A stretch of DNA of 64,000 nt, from positions 1 to 64,000 of the forward strand of contig CAXXWB010000050.1 in the NCBI GenBank assembly GCA_963677505.2, given 5' to 3'. This document shows, one piece after another, positions 26,780 to 36,109 of the stretch. Below the pieces are notes generated by a model. The model saw only the letters and a list, made by a program, of their open reading frames with translations, was not told where the DNA came from and did not search any database. The stretch comes from JBGSUZ01 sp963677505. Lineage in GTDB: Bacteria; Bacillota; Clostridia; Peptostreptococcales; Acidaminobacteraceae. Position numbers and translations under genes: made by a program. Position 1 is the stretch's first letter; each line of letters starts with the position of its first letter.

Positions 26780-26807
26780 TTGATAATTGTGTCATACATG
26801 GTAAAAT
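26780..26807 (+). promoter_or_regulatory. Sigma-A promoter of tagO-wecB
   Basis: TTGATA (26780-26785), 16-nt spacer, TAAAAT (26802-26807), in the 168-bp gap before tagO. Confidence 0.6.
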
Positions 26808-26890
26808 CAATATGTAGCTTGATTTGCTTTTGATTTAAGAAAGCAACAGGCCGAGAGCAGTTATTAATCATGAGAATAGGGGTGTATACC

Positions 26891-27952
26891 TTGTATAGTA
26901 TTATATTGCCGATCGTCATAGCGGCGGCCATCAGTTACTCATTGACGCCACTGGTTATTAAATTGGCTCACAAGATCGGTGCAATTGATGTGCCTAAAGA
27001 CAATCGTCGTGTACATAAGACACCAATCCCAAGACTTGGGGGATTGGCCATCTATGTGGCATTTATGGTGACTTATTTAAGTCTTAACAGTATGTCGGGG
27101 GTTAAGGAGATGGGCCTTGTCATAGGTTCGCTCGTCATTATTGCCGCAGGGGTTGTAGATGATTTAAAACCCATTTCTGCAAAAGTTAAGCTCGCAGCTC
27201 AAATTCTTGCGGCGGCTATTCTTTTCTATAGTGGCATTCGTATCGACTTCCTAACCAACTACATTCGACCTTCGGAAATCATTGATATGGGATTTATGAG
27301 CCTTCCAATGACCATATTTTGGATTGTTGGTATTACTAACACCGTGAATCTGATTGACGGATTAGACGGGTTAGCGGCAGGGATATCCACCATTGCAGCG
27401 GGTTCCCTTGCTTATGTAGCTATTATCAATGGCAGAACAGAAACTGCCCTTGTAACCCTTGCTATTGTAGGTGCTTGCGCAGGTTTTCTACCATACAATT
27501 TGAATCCTGCAAAGATTTTTATGGGAGACACAGGCTCTCTGTTTTTAGGCTTTATATTGGCGGCGACCTCTATTGACGGTTCCATCAAAGGGGCTACCTT
27601 TATTGTCTTTGCTGCACCGATTATGGCATTAGGCGTTCCGATCTTTGACACCTCTTTCGCTATATTGAGAAGAATGATCAATAAACGGCCTATCATGGAA
27701 GCGGATAAAGGCCATTTGCATCATCGATTCTTGAAACTGGGATTTGACCAAAAAACAGCGGTCATGATGATGTACTTAATCAGTGCTCTGTTTGGAGTAA
27801 GTGCAATACTTTTGATTCAAGGTAACTTCTTTATAATGACTATTACAATTTTTTCAGCAGCGATGCTAATCTTAATACCAATTAATCGAACCATTGATAA
27901 AACAGAAGAGACTAAAGAAGTCGATCATATCAATCAGGAGGACCCAAAATGA
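26891..27952 (+). CDS. tagO: Undecaprenyl-phosphate N-acetylglucosaminyl-1-phosphate transferase (TagO/WecA)
   Basis: This polytopic membrane enzyme (353 residues, ~10-11 membrane segments) moves GlcNAc-1-P from UDP-GlcNAc to undecaprenyl phosphate, the first step of teichoic acid or other wall glycopolymers. Signatures are GVVDDLKPIS, NTVNLIDGLDGLAAG, FMGDTGSLFLG and the cytoplasmic DKGHLHHRFL motif. TTG 26891 is preferred because AGGGGTG lies 6 nt upstream; ATG 26870 is in frame but has no ribosome site, so the start is uncertain. It overlaps wecB by 4 nt, linking it to UDP-GlcNAc metabolism. Confidence 0.93.
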   Translation: MYSIILPIVIAAAISYSLTPLVIKLAHKIGAIDVPKDNRRVHKTPIPRLGGLAIYVAFMVTYLSLNSMSGVKEMGLVIGSLVIIAAGVVDDLKPISAKVKLAAQILAAAILFYSGIRIDFLTNYIRPSEIIDMGFMSLPMTIFWIVGITNTVNLIDGLDGLAAGISTIAAGSLAYVAIINGRTETALVTLAIVGACAGFLPYNLNPAKIFMGDTGSLFLGFILAATSIDGSIKGATFIVFAAPIMALGVPIFDTSFAILRRMINKRPIMEADKGHLHHRFLKLGFDQKTAVMMMYLISALFGVSAILLIQGNFFIMTITIFSAAMLILIPINRTIDKTEETKEVDHINQEDPK

Positions 27953-29070
27953 AGCGAATTAAAGTCATGTCGGTCTTTGGGACAAGACCGGAAGCCATAA
28001 AAATGGCCCCTGTTGTCAAAGCCCTTGAAACCGACGATGCCATAGAGTCGATTGTCTGTGTTACGGCACAACATCGAGAAATGTTGGACCAAGTTCTGGA
28101 GCTGTTCCAAATCAAACCAGATTATGATTTGGACATTATGCAACATGGACAGACCCTCAGCGACATTACCTGCAGGATTTTAAAAGGTCTAGAAGGTGTG
28201 ATTCAAGAAGTGAAGCCAGATATTGTCTTGGTTCACGGTGATACCACAACCACCCTTGCAGCATCCTTGGCGTCATTTTACAATCACACAAAAGTCGGTC
28301 ATGTTGAAGCGGGTCTTAGAAGTTTAGACTTGTACTCTCCGTTCCCAGAAGAGCTTAATAGAAGTTTGACAGGTAGAATTGCGAATTTACACTTTTCGCC
28401 AACAGTGAGCAATGTCAAGAACCTTATTCGTGAAGGAATTGACGAACAGAGCATTTATCAAGTGGGGAATACGGTTATTGATGCACTGATTCAAGTGATT
28501 AAAGAAGACTACGTCTTTGAAGATGAAGGTCTTAATCAAATTGATTATGAAAATAGAAAAGTGATTTTACTCACAGCACATCGAAGAGAAAACCTTGGCG
28601 AACCAATGAGAAGTATTTTCTCAGCGGTTAGAAGGATTGTAGATGATTTTGACAATGTGGAATTGATTTTCCCGATGCACAAAAATCCAAAAGTTAGAGA
28701 ATTGGCCCAAGAGTACTTGGGTGGCACACAGCGCATTCATTTAATTGAACCTCTAGAATATGAACCTTTTGCCAACCTTATGGCAAAGGCAGATATTATC
28801 CTTACAGATTCAGGTGGTATCCAAGAAGAGGCACCCGCTCTTGGAAAACCAGTGTTGGTACTCCGAAAAGAGACTGAGAGACCAGAAGCAGTAGATGCTG
28901 GTACGGTTCTTTTGGCAGGTATAGAGGAAAATACAATTTATGACATGACTGCTGAGCTACTCAGCAACAGCGGGGCTTATGACAAAATGGCTAATGCGGT
29001 TAATCCTTACGGAGATGGAAAAACTTCCAAGCGAATTACCGAGATCATTAAGTCTTATTTTGAAAAATAG
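27949..29070 (+). CDS. wecB: UDP-N-acetylglucosamine 2-epimerase (non-hydrolysing)
   Basis: This 373-residue epimerase interconverts UDP-GlcNAc and UDP-ManNAc for wall glycopolymer linkage units. The N-terminal VFGTRPEAIKMAPV, the GDTTTTLAASLA segment, HVEAGLRS, TAHRREN and DSGGIQEEAPALGKP motifs are all present. ATG 27949 follows AGGAGG and overlaps the tagO stop (ATGA-type junction), so translation is coupled. The tagO-mnaA pairing supports a teichoic-acid-type polymer, but no other pathway genes are nearby. Confidence 0.96.
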   Translation: MKRIKVMSVFGTRPEAIKMAPVVKALETDDAIESIVCVTAQHREMLDQVLELFQIKPDYDLDIMQHGQTLSDITCRILKGLEGVIQEVKPDIVLVHGDTTTTLAASLASFYNHTKVGHVEAGLRSLDLYSPFPEELNRSLTGRIANLHFSPTVSNVKNLIREGIDEQSIYQVGNTVIDALIQVIKEDYVFEDEGLNQIDYENRKVILLTAHRRENLGEPMRSIFSAVRRIVDDFDNVELIFPMHKNPKVRELAQEYLGGTQRIHLIEPLEYEPFANLMAKADIILTDSGGIQEEAPALGKPVLVLRKETERPEAVDAGTVLLAGIEENTIYDMTAELLSNSGAYDKMANAVNPYGDGKTSKRITEIIKSYFEK

Positions 29071-29117
29071 TATTGGAAGTTAGCTGACATTCAGCCTAAA
29101 CTGACAATAAATTGAAA

Positions 29118-29147
29118 GCCCTCGTTTAAAATACGAGGGTTTTTTTG
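29118..29147 (+). terminator. Terminator after wecB
   Basis: A stem, CCCTCGT / ACGAGGG (29119-29125 and 29133-29139), with an AT-only loop is followed by seven T residues. Confidence 0.9.
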
Positions 29148-29398
29148 TGTCTTTATTACAAAGAGCAGACCTGTATTTTTTCGTATTTTTGATTTTGTGA
29201 ATCTTGTGACGAATTGATATTACGTAATTGTAACAATTTTGTATCCTTGTATGCAACTAAGTGCATATAAATTATTTATTTAGTGAAAATTCATGAAATT
29301 ACGCCGAAAACCGCATAGTAAGCGCCTTTCTCTGCACAAACTGTCATAAATGTGGTATGGTTAATGAGTGAAAAAATAATAATTGTGAGGCTTATACA
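29148..29398. other. AT-rich upstream region of the F-type ATP synthase operon
   Basis: No gene or RNA was recognised here. The region has a small inverted repeat TATGCA-N6-TGCATA (29250-29267) that could bind a regulator. It must contain the atp operon promoter; the best candidate is weak and listed separately. Confidence 0.5.
29333..29361 (+). promoter_or_regulatory. Weak candidate promoter of the atp operon
   Basis: TGCACA (29333-29338), a 17-nt spacer and TATGGT (29356-29361) preceded by TG-type extended -10 bases, 38 nt before atpZ. Both boxes deviate from consensus; no better pair was found. Confidence 0.35.
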
Positions 29399-29635
29399 AT
29401 GGGTAAAAAAGATATCGGAATGTATAGTAACTTAATATATATTTCTCAAATCGGTATCATGATGTTGACACCCATTTTAGGCGGGGTTTACATTGGTAAT
29501 TATTTGAGTAATAAAATGGGTGGCAATATGATTCCTTTTATTGTCTGCCTAATGATAGGCATTATTTCATCGTTTTATGAATTATATCGATTTTCTATAA
29601 AATATATTGAAAAAAATAAGAGAAAGAGGAAATAG
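29399..29635 (+). CDS. atpZ: AtpZ-like small membrane protein of the ATP synthase operon
   Basis: This 78-residue protein has two membrane helices (~residues 15-33 and 44-62) and a basic tail. The first helix with GGVYIGNYL and the second with a FYELYRF motif are typical of AtpZ/AtpQ proteins found at the head of atp operons. These are thought to help c-ring assembly or ion (Mg2+) supply; that role is from the literature on the family and is not visible here. ATG 29399 follows GTGAGG. It is 4 nt upstream of atpI. Confidence 0.8.
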   Translation: MGKKDIGMYSNLIYISQIGIMMLTPILGGVYIGNYLSNKMGGNMIPFIVCLMIGIISSFYELYRFSIKYIEKNKRKRK

Positions 29636-29639
29636 TCTC

Positions 29640-30044
29640 ATGGAAGAAGTTAAGGGTTTGCAAATTGCGGTCATTAAATATACAGCCTTAATAGTGGTTA
29701 TAGCATCGATAGCACTATTCGTAGGACTTAGCGCCAAAGCAATTCCTTTTATACTGAGCTTGAGTTTAGGCAGTGCTATGAGCGTTCTTATGTTTATGCA
29801 ACTTGCCAATACAATCGTTAAGGCGACTTTTATGACGCCGTCTAAGGCAGAAATATATGTAAGTACACAGTATGCCATTCGATTTGCCATTATAGCCATT
29901 GTGCTTTTTATATCTACAAAAATGCCATATTTAAATGTATTTGCAACGGCTATGGGGATTTTAACAGTTAAGGGTATTTTGTATGTTCTTCAATTGAGCG
30001 ACAAAAAAAAAACGGAACAAAATCTTAAAAGAAAGGAGGAATAA
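29640..30044 (+). CDS. atpI: ATP synthase protein I
   Basis: This 134-residue membrane protein with four hydrophobic segments is placed between atpZ and atpB, as in other Firmicutes atp operons. AtpI assists assembly of the c ring. Sequence conservation is low in this family (ATP-synthase I); the call rests on length, topology and operon position. ATG 29640 is preferred over TTG 29607 because AGAGG lies upstream at ~29623-29629. The C terminus is lysine-rich and ends 2 nt before atpB. Confidence 0.8.
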   Translation: MEEVKGLQIAVIKYTALIVVIASIALFVGLSAKAIPFILSLSLGSAMSVLMFMQLANTIVKATFMTPSKAEIYVSTQYAIRFAIIAIVLFISTKMPYLNVFATAMGILTVKGILYVLQLSDKKKTEQNLKRKEE

Positions 30045-30046
30045 CT

Positions 30047-30745
30047 TTGGGAGGATATGGACCGTATATAGTCATGGAGCTGCCTTTTGGGATTCAACTG
30101 AGCCAAACGGTAACAACGACTTGGTTTCTCATGGCAGTTATCATGGTACTTACTCTCTTAGGTACGAAAAATTTGCAGATGGTACCCAATAAAAAGCAGA
30201 TTGTTGTCGAAGCTTTAGTTGGTGGCATCAATGGTCTGACAAAGACCACTATGGGTGAAAAAAATGTGCATTTTGCACCGTACATTGGAACGTTACTCAT
30301 TTTAATTGGCTGCTCAAATCTCAGTGGACTTGTTGGGCTTAGACCCCCTACAGCGGATCTTAACACCACACTAGGATTAGCACTGGTAACATTCTTTATG
30401 ATTCAAGGATTTTCGATTTACAAAAAAGGAATCTTTGGTTATATCAAAGGATTTTTCCAACCAATTTTCTTGATGGCACCAATCAATCTCGTAGGCGAGC
30501 TTGCACTACCTGTTTCTATGTCGTTCCGTCTCTTTGGTAACATTGTCGGCGGTTTGATTATGATGAACTTGCTCTATGGTGCATTTGGATTTGCTACAGA
30601 AGCATTATTGCATATTCAAATTCCATTTTTACAAGTGGGGATTCCAGCATTCTTGCACATCTACTTTGATTTATTTGCAGGATTGATTCAAGCGTTTATT
30701 TTCTCAATGCTTACAATGGTATTTGTTTCTAATGCACTAGACTAA
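30047..30745 (+). CDS. atpB: F-type ATP synthase subunit a
   Basis: This 232-residue membrane subunit carries the ion half-channels of F0. The conserved channel arginine is visible in MSFRLFGNIVGG, and the C-terminal HIYFDLFAGLIQAFIFSMLTMVF helix is typical. About five to six membrane segments are seen. TTG 30047 is the start: GAAAGGAGGA lies 7 nt upstream and no better ATG is near. It is slightly short for the family at the N terminus. Given the c-subunit signature next door, it probably conducts Na+. Confidence 0.95.
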   Translation: MGGYGPYIVMELPFGIQLSQTVTTTWFLMAVIMVLTLLGTKNLQMVPNKKQIVVEALVGGINGLTKTTMGEKNVHFAPYIGTLLILIGCSNLSGLVGLRPPTADLNTTLGLALVTFFMIQGFSIYKKGIFGYIKGFFQPIFLMAPINLVGELALPVSMSFRLFGNIVGGLIMMNLLYGAFGFATEALLHIQIPFLQVGIPAFLHIYFDLFAGLIQAFIFSMLTMVFVSNALD

Positions 30746-30794
30746 AAACTATCAGATTTAGTATGATTAACATTTGATTGAGGAGGATTTTATT

Positions 30795-31064
30795 ATGGAT
30801 ATGCTTATGGCTAAAGCAATTGTATTAACAGGTTCTGCAGTAGGTGCTGGTCTTGCGATGATCGCTGGTGTTGGTCCTGGTATCGGCCAAGGTTTTGCTG
30901 CTGGTAAAGGCTGTGAAGCTGTTGGTAGACAACCTGAAGCACAAGGCGACATCATTAAAACAATGCTTTTAGGTTGTGCGGTTGCGGAATCAACTGGTAT
31001 CTACGGTTTGGTTGTTGCACTTATTCTTTTGTTTGCAAACCCATTTGTAAACATGCTTGGCTAA
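30795..31064 (+). CDS. atpE: F-type ATP synthase subunit c, Na+-binding type
   Basis: This 89-residue two-helix rotor subunit has the same length and numbering as the Na+-dependent c subunit of Ilyobacter tartaricus. The Na+ ligand set is complete: Q32 in GPGIGQG, V63, E65, S66 with T67 in VAESTGIYG, and Y70. In H+-dependent relatives Q32 and S66/T67 are usually replaced. ATG 30795 follows AGGAGG; the ATG-like start at 30774 is out of context. Na+ coupling is inferred from residues and is strong for this family. Confidence 0.97.
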   Translation: MDMLMAKAIVLTGSAVGAGLAMIAGVGPGIGQGFAAGKGCEAVGRQPEAQGDIIKTMLLGCAVAESTGIYGLVVALILLFANPFVNMLG

Positions 31065-31107
31065 TTAGAACTTTGAGCAAACCCTATCAGTGGAAGGAGG
31101 CATTTGA

Positions 31108-31644
31108 ATGACTTTCTATGCATTGGCTTCCGAAGGCTTGAAGTTCGGACTTATCGAACCTGGCTGGACTATGCTATTCCAGCTGGCCAATACCTTCATT
31201 TTGTACATGTTTCTCCGTCGTTTTCTCTTTAAGCCGGTAACGGAATTTATGGCAAAGCGCGAGTCTGAAATCAAGACCAGTCTTGATACAGCTGAGAAGA
31301 AGAATCAGGAAGCTGAAAAATTATTGAGCGACTACCAAGAAAAAGTTAAAAACGTTGAAGCAGAAAGCAAAGAAATTGTTAGAAAGGCTGCTGCTAAAGC
31401 AGAGAACCGCGCTAACGATATTCTTCGTGCGGCTGAAGAACGCGTCGATGAATTTAAGCATAACGCTGAAAAGGATATCGAAAGAGAAAAAACAAGAGCG
31501 ATGCACCATATCAAAGATGAGATTTCATCACTTGCTATATTAGCGGCTTCAAAAATTATTGAAGAAGACTTATCAGACGATAAGCACCGACTAATGGCAG
31601 AAAAGTTCATTGACGAGGTAGGCGATACAAGATGGCAGAATTAG
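31108..31644 (+). CDS. atpF: F-type ATP synthase subunit b
   Basis: This is a 178-residue peripheral stalk subunit with one N-terminal membrane helix (~residues 18-40, FQLANTFILYMFLRRFLF) and a long Lys/Glu/Ala-rich coiled coil to the C terminus. The FKPVTEFMAKRE segment after the membrane helix is typical. ATG 31108 follows GGAAGGAGG. Its 3' end overlaps atpH by 13 nt, so the two are translationally coupled. Confidence 0.95.
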   Translation: MTFYALASEGLKFGLIEPGWTMLFQLANTFILYMFLRRFLFKPVTEFMAKRESEIKTSLDTAEKKNQEAEKLLSDYQEKVKNVEAESKEIVRKAAAKAENRANDILRAAEERVDEFKHNAEKDIEREKTRAMHHIKDEISSLAILAASKIIEEDLSDDKHRLMAEKFIDEVGDTRWQN

Positions 31645-32174
31645 TGTCTAAAGTATACGCAGAAGCGATTTTTGAATTTGCGTTAGAGCTGAATAAAATT
31701 GATGAAGTCAACGAGGATATGCAAGGGATATGTCGGATTTTTGAAGAAAATCCTGAGTTTTTAGAACTCTATAAGACGCCTAACATTTCCTTAGATGAAA
31801 GAAAAACTTTGTTGGACCATACTTTTTCAGGGCATATAATGCCCGAAGTCCTCAATTTCCTTAAACTTTTAATCGATAAAAACAGAGGTTTTTATGTATT
31901 AGAAATTGGTAGCGAATTTGAGCACATGGTAGAGGAACACAAAGGTATTCTGAAGGGTGTTGTACAGGTTACTTGTACCCTCACAGATGACCAAATCAAA
32001 AAACTTGAAGACAAACTCTCCACATCTACTGGTAAACAAGTTATATTAAGCCAAAAATTCGATCCGAGTATTATTGGCGGAATCGTAGTTAGTCTTGGCG
32101 ACAAAGTTATTGATAATTCGTTGAAGAAGAAACTCGATGACATGAAAGAAGACTTATTCCAGTTGATTGTCTAG
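31632..32174 (+). CDS. atpH: F-type ATP synthase subunit delta
   Basis: This 180-residue delta/OSCP subunit links the b stalk to the alpha3beta3 head. It has an N-terminal helical bundle (VSKVYAEAIFEFALE) and a C-terminal segment with DPSIIGGIVVSLGDKVIDNSL, the most conserved part of the family. ATG 31632 lies inside the end of atpF. Length is normal. Confidence 0.95.
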   Translation: MAELVSKVYAEAIFEFALELNKIDEVNEDMQGICRIFEENPEFLELYKTPNISLDERKTLLDHTFSGHIMPEVLNFLKLLIDKNRGFYVLEIGSEFEHMVEEHKGILKGVVQVTCTLTDDQIKKLEDKLSTSTGKQVILSQKFDPSIIGGIVVSLGDKVIDNSLKKKLDDMKEDLFQLIV

Positions 32175-32199
32175 TAAATAATTAGGAGTGATAAGGATC

Positions 32200-33732
32200 A
32201 TGAATCTTAGACCTGAAGAAATTAGCGCAATAATAAAAGCGCAAATTAAACAATATGAATCTAAGCTTCAAGTCGAAGACACTGGTACTGTTATTCAGGT
32301 AGGCGATGGTATCGCTAGAATTCACGGACTCGAAAAGTGTATGGCTGGCGAGTTGGTTGAATTCCCTGGGGACGTATTCGGTATGGTACTCAACCTTGAA
32401 GAAGAAAGTGTTGGTACCGTTTTATTCGGCTCGGACACGAACATCAAAGAAGGCGACACAGCGAAAAGAACAAAGAGAATCGTTGAAGTTCCAACTGGCG
32501 ATGCTTTACTTGGGCGTGTTGTTAATGCACTTGGACAAGCCATTGATGGCAAAGGTCCAATACAATCTACTACATTCAGACCAATTGAGAGCAACGCTCC
32601 TGGCGTTATTTCAAGAAAATCGGTTCATCAACCCCTTCAAACGGGAATCAAGGCAATTGACTCAATGATTCCAATCGGAAGAGGCCAACGTGAGTTGATC
32701 ATCGGTGACCGTCAAACTGGTAAGACAACGATTGCAATCGACACAATTATGAATCAGAAGCACGAAAATGTTATTTGTATTTACGTTGCTATTGGTCAAA
32801 AACAGTCGACGGTAGCTCAATTGGTTAAAAACCTTGAAGAAAACGATGCAATGAAGTACACAATCGTTGTAGCGGCCACTGCTTCAGATCCAGCGCCACT
32901 TCAATACATTGCTCCATATGCCGGCGTTGCTATGGCAGAAGAGTTTATGTTTGCAGGCAAAGACGTTTTAATCATCTATGATGATTTATCCAAGCACGCC
33001 GTGGCATACCGTGCCATGTCATTGCTTCTTAGAAGACCGCCAGGTCGTGAAGCTTACCCAGGGGATGTATTCTACATTCACTCAAGACTTCTTGAAAGAG
33101 CTTGTAAACTCAGCGATAAATTAGGCGGTGGTTCAATCACAGCTCTTCCTATCATTGAAACACAAGCGGGCGACGTTTCTGCTTATATCCCTACAAACGT
33201 AATTTCGATTACAGATGGTCAGATTTATCTTGAATCTGAACTCTTCTTTGCTGGACAAAGACCTGCGGTAAACGCTGGTATTTCTGTATCTCGTGTAGGT
33301 GGTGACGCTCAAATTAAAGCAATGAAAAAGGTTGCTTCTAAAATCAAATTGGAACTTGCTCAATATAGAGAACTTGCTGCATTTGCACAGTTCGGTTCTG
33401 AACTTGATAAAGAAACAAAAGCAACTCTTGATCATGGTGTTCGTTTGATGGAAATTTTAAAACAAGGGCAAAATGATACAATGCCTGTTGAAGAACAAGT
33501 TATGGTCATTTATACCGTCATCAATAAACATATGATGGATATTCCTGTGAAACTCATCAAGCAATTTGAAAAAGAATTCCTCACATATTTAAGAGAACAA
33601 CATGTTGAAATCGGTGTTGCTATTAGAGAATCCAAAGATTTATCTGAAGATACGGTCAATAAGCTTGAAGCTGCTATTGCTGCATTTAAAGCTCAGTTCA
33701 ATATGAGCGTGAGCCAAAAGAGCGTCGTATAA
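32200..33732 (+). CDS. atpA: F-type ATP synthase subunit alpha
   Basis: This is the 510-residue non-catalytic nucleotide-binding head subunit. It has the start MNLRPEEISAIIKAQIKQYE, the P-loop GDRQTGKT (~169-176), the YVAIGQKQSTVAQ segment and the arginine-finger region SVSRVGG. ATG 32200 is preferred over GTG 32188 because the latter overlaps the ribosome site AGGAGTGA. Length is normal. Confidence 0.98.
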   Translation: MNLRPEEISAIIKAQIKQYESKLQVEDTGTVIQVGDGIARIHGLEKCMAGELVEFPGDVFGMVLNLEEESVGTVLFGSDTNIKEGDTAKRTKRIVEVPTGDALLGRVVNALGQAIDGKGPIQSTTFRPIESNAPGVISRKSVHQPLQTGIKAIDSMIPIGRGQRELIIGDRQTGKTTIAIDTIMNQKHENVICIYVAIGQKQSTVAQLVKNLEENDAMKYTIVVAATASDPAPLQYIAPYAGVAMAEEFMFAGKDVLIIYDDLSKHAVAYRAMSLLLRRPPGREAYPGDVFYIHSRLLERACKLSDKLGGGSITALPIIETQAGDVSAYIPTNVISITDGQIYLESELFFAGQRPAVNAGISVSRVGGDAQIKAMKKVASKIKLELAQYRELAAFAQFGSELDKETKATLDHGVRLMEILKQGQNDTMPVEEQVMVIYTVINKHMMDIPVKLIKQFEKEFLTYLREQHVEIGVAIRESKDLSEDTVNKLEAAIAAFKAQFNMSVSQKSVV

Positions 33733-33786
33733 GATCTTGCTATAATAGATCGAATCTAAAGTAAATCGGTTAGGAGGACCTTGAAA

Positions 33787-34650
33787 ATGGCAGGAATGGG
33801 AACGCGCGACATCAAGCGCAAAATTAAATCCGTTAATAGTACGATGAAGATTACCAAAGCCATGGAACTTGTGTCCACTGCAAAACTCAAGCGTGCAAAA
33901 GACAGATTGGAGTTGACCAAACCTTATTTCGATACGGTTTACAGCACCATTCAGGATATGCTTCGCAACGAGAAAAATTTAAAACATGAGTATTTAATAA
34001 AGCGAGAAGTCAAGAAGACTTTGTATATTGTCATTACTGGTGACCGAGGACTTTGCGGAGGTTACAACAACAACGCAATCAAAATGGCGACAGAAGACAT
34101 TGAAGATAAGTCAAAAGCGGCTCTAATTACGATTGGACGCCGGTCTCGTGATTTCTTTTCTAAAAACGGCTATGAGGTCATGAAAGAAATGACTCAGATC
34201 TCTGAACGCCCTGAATATGCTCATGCGCAAGAAATTGCGAGAACTTCTCTCAAGTGGTTTGCCAATGAAAAAGTGGATGAAATCAAGTTGGTTTACACCC
34301 AAATGAACAGCACGATTTCCCAAGAGGCGAAAATTATTCATTTACTCCCAGTTGTCAGTGACGGTGCAACGAGCATCGAAACCAAACGCAGTGGGTATAC
34401 GAATTATGAACCGTCTCCAGAAGTGGTTCTCGGCTATGTCATTCCAAAATATATTGAAAGCGTTATTTATGGCGCTCTTATTGAGTCTTCGGCTTCAGAA
34501 CAAGCTGCTAGACGTTTGGCAATGGAAAGTGCATCGGACAATGCTGATGAGATGATTCAGGATCTTATCCTGTTCAGCAACCAAGCTCGTCAAGCAGCAA
34601 TTACCCAAGAGATTTCAGAAATTGTTGGAGGCGCGGAAGCCCTCAAATAG
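33787..34650 (+). CDS. atpG: F-type ATP synthase subunit gamma
   Basis: This 287-residue central rotor shaft has the N-terminal helix TRDIKRKIKSVNSTMKITKAMELVS, the GDRGLCGGYNNN segment and the C-terminal helix ending RQAAITQEISEIVGGAEAL, which are canonical. ATG 33787 has AGGAGG at 33772-33777; the preceding in-frame TTG at 33781 is too close to that site. Confidence 0.97.
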   Translation: MAGMGTRDIKRKIKSVNSTMKITKAMELVSTAKLKRAKDRLELTKPYFDTVYSTIQDMLRNEKNLKHEYLIKREVKKTLYIVITGDRGLCGGYNNNAIKMATEDIEDKSKAALITIGRRSRDFFSKNGYEVMKEMTQISERPEYAHAQEIARTSLKWFANEKVDEIKLVYTQMNSTISQEAKIIHLLPVVSDGATSIETKRSGYTNYEPSPEVVLGYVIPKYIESVIYGALIESSASEQAARRLAMESASDNADEMIQDLILFSNQARQAAITQEISEIVGGAEALK

Positions 34651-34686
34651 TCAACTAAATTTTGTGAGAAAGGATGTGAACTCGAT

Positions 34687-36081
34687 ATGGAACATATGAT
34701 TGGTAAAGTCGTATCTATCATTGGCCCGGTTCTCGATATTCGTTTCGAGGCGGATCACTTGCCAGCTATTTACGACGCCGTCAAAATCGAGTACAACGAT
34801 ATCAAACTCACCGTTGAAGTAGCACAGCACATTGGTAATAACACAGTAAGATGTGTTTCCATGTCTTCTACTGACGGTTTAATAAGAGGTGTAGACGCTG
34901 TTGCAACAGGCGCGCCGATTACTGTCCCAGTTGGTAAACCGACTCTTGGTCGCTTAATCAACGTACTTGGGGAAGCAATCGATGAGAAAGAGCCACTTGT
35001 TTCAGAAAATTACCTTCCAATTCATAGAGAAGCCCCTCTTTTCGAAGAGCAAGAGACGGCGACAGAAATTCTTGAAACAGGGATTAAAGTTGTTGACCTT
35101 ATTGCGCCTTATGCAAAGGGTGGTAAAATCGGCCTCTTCGGGGGTGCCGGCGTAGGTAAAACAGTTCTAATTCAAGAGCTCATCAACAATATTGCAACGG
35201 AGCATGGTGGTTTATCCGTATTTGCAGGCGTAGGCGAAAGAACGCGTGAAGGAAATGACCTTTACCATGAAATGATTGAATCAGGTGTTATCGACAAGAC
35301 AACACTTGTTTTCGGACAAATGAACGAACCGCCTGGGGCACGTATGCGTGTAGGTCTTACAGGCCTTACAATGGCAGAATATTTCCGTGATACAGAAGGT
35401 AAAGACGTACTTCTCTTCATCGATAATATCTTCCGTTTCACACAAGCGGGTTCTGAAGTATCGGCCCTTCTCGGTCGTATGCCTTCAGCCGTAGGTTACC
35501 AACCAACACTTGCAACAGACATGGGTGCCCTTCAAGAAAGAATCACATCGACTAAAAAGGGTTCTATCACATCTGTTCAAGCGGTTTACGTACCAGCGGA
35601 TGACCTTACTGACCCAGCGCCTGCAACAACGTTCTCACATCTTGATGCAACGACAGTTCTTTCAAGAAAGATTTCAGAGTTAGGGATTTACCCTGCGGTT
35701 GACCCACTTGACTCTGTATCAAGAATCTTGACACCTGAAGTTGTTGGACAAGAGCATTACGACGTTGCAAGACGTGTACAAGAAATTCTTCAAAGATATA
35801 AAGAACTTCAAGATATTATTGCTATCCTCGGTATGGATGAACTTTCAGACGAAGATAAATTGGTTGTTGCTCGTGCTAGAAGAGTACAAAGATTCCTTTC
35901 ACAACCATTTAACGTTGCTGAGCAGTTCACTGGTATGGACGGTAAATATGTTCCAATCAGCGAAACTGTAAGAGGCTTCAGAGAGATTCTCGACGGTCTC
36001 CACGACGATCTACCTGAACAAGCATTCCTACTTGTAGGTACAATTGATGAAGCTGTAGAAAAAGCGAAAAGTATGAAGTAG
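34687..36081 (+). CDS. atpD: F-type ATP synthase subunit beta
   Basis: This 464-residue catalytic head subunit has the P-loop GGAGVGKT (~152-159), the catalytic Glu segment GVGERTREGNDLY, and DELSDEDKLVVARARR in the DELSEED region that contacts epsilon and gamma. ATG 34687 follows AAAGGATGTGA. Length and all motifs match complete family members. Confidence 0.98.
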   Translation: MEHMIGKVVSIIGPVLDIRFEADHLPAIYDAVKIEYNDIKLTVEVAQHIGNNTVRCVSMSSTDGLIRGVDAVATGAPITVPVGKPTLGRLINVLGEAIDEKEPLVSENYLPIHREAPLFEEQETATEILETGIKVVDLIAPYAKGGKIGLFGGAGVGKTVLIQELINNIATEHGGLSVFAGVGERTREGNDLYHEMIESGVIDKTTLVFGQMNEPPGARMRVGLTGLTMAEYFRDTEGKDVLLFIDNIFRFTQAGSEVSALLGRMPSAVGYQPTLATDMGALQERITSTKKGSITSVQAVYVPADDLTDPAPATTFSHLDATTVLSRKISELGIYPAVDPLDSVSRILTPEVVGQEHYDVARRVQEILQRYKELQDIIAILGMDELSDEDKLVVARARRVQRFLSQPFNVAEQFTGMDGKYVPISETVRGFREILDGLHDDLPEQAFLLVGTIDEAVEKAKSMK

Positions 36082-36109
36082 CCATCGGCTATTTCACGGA
36101 GGTGAAAAG

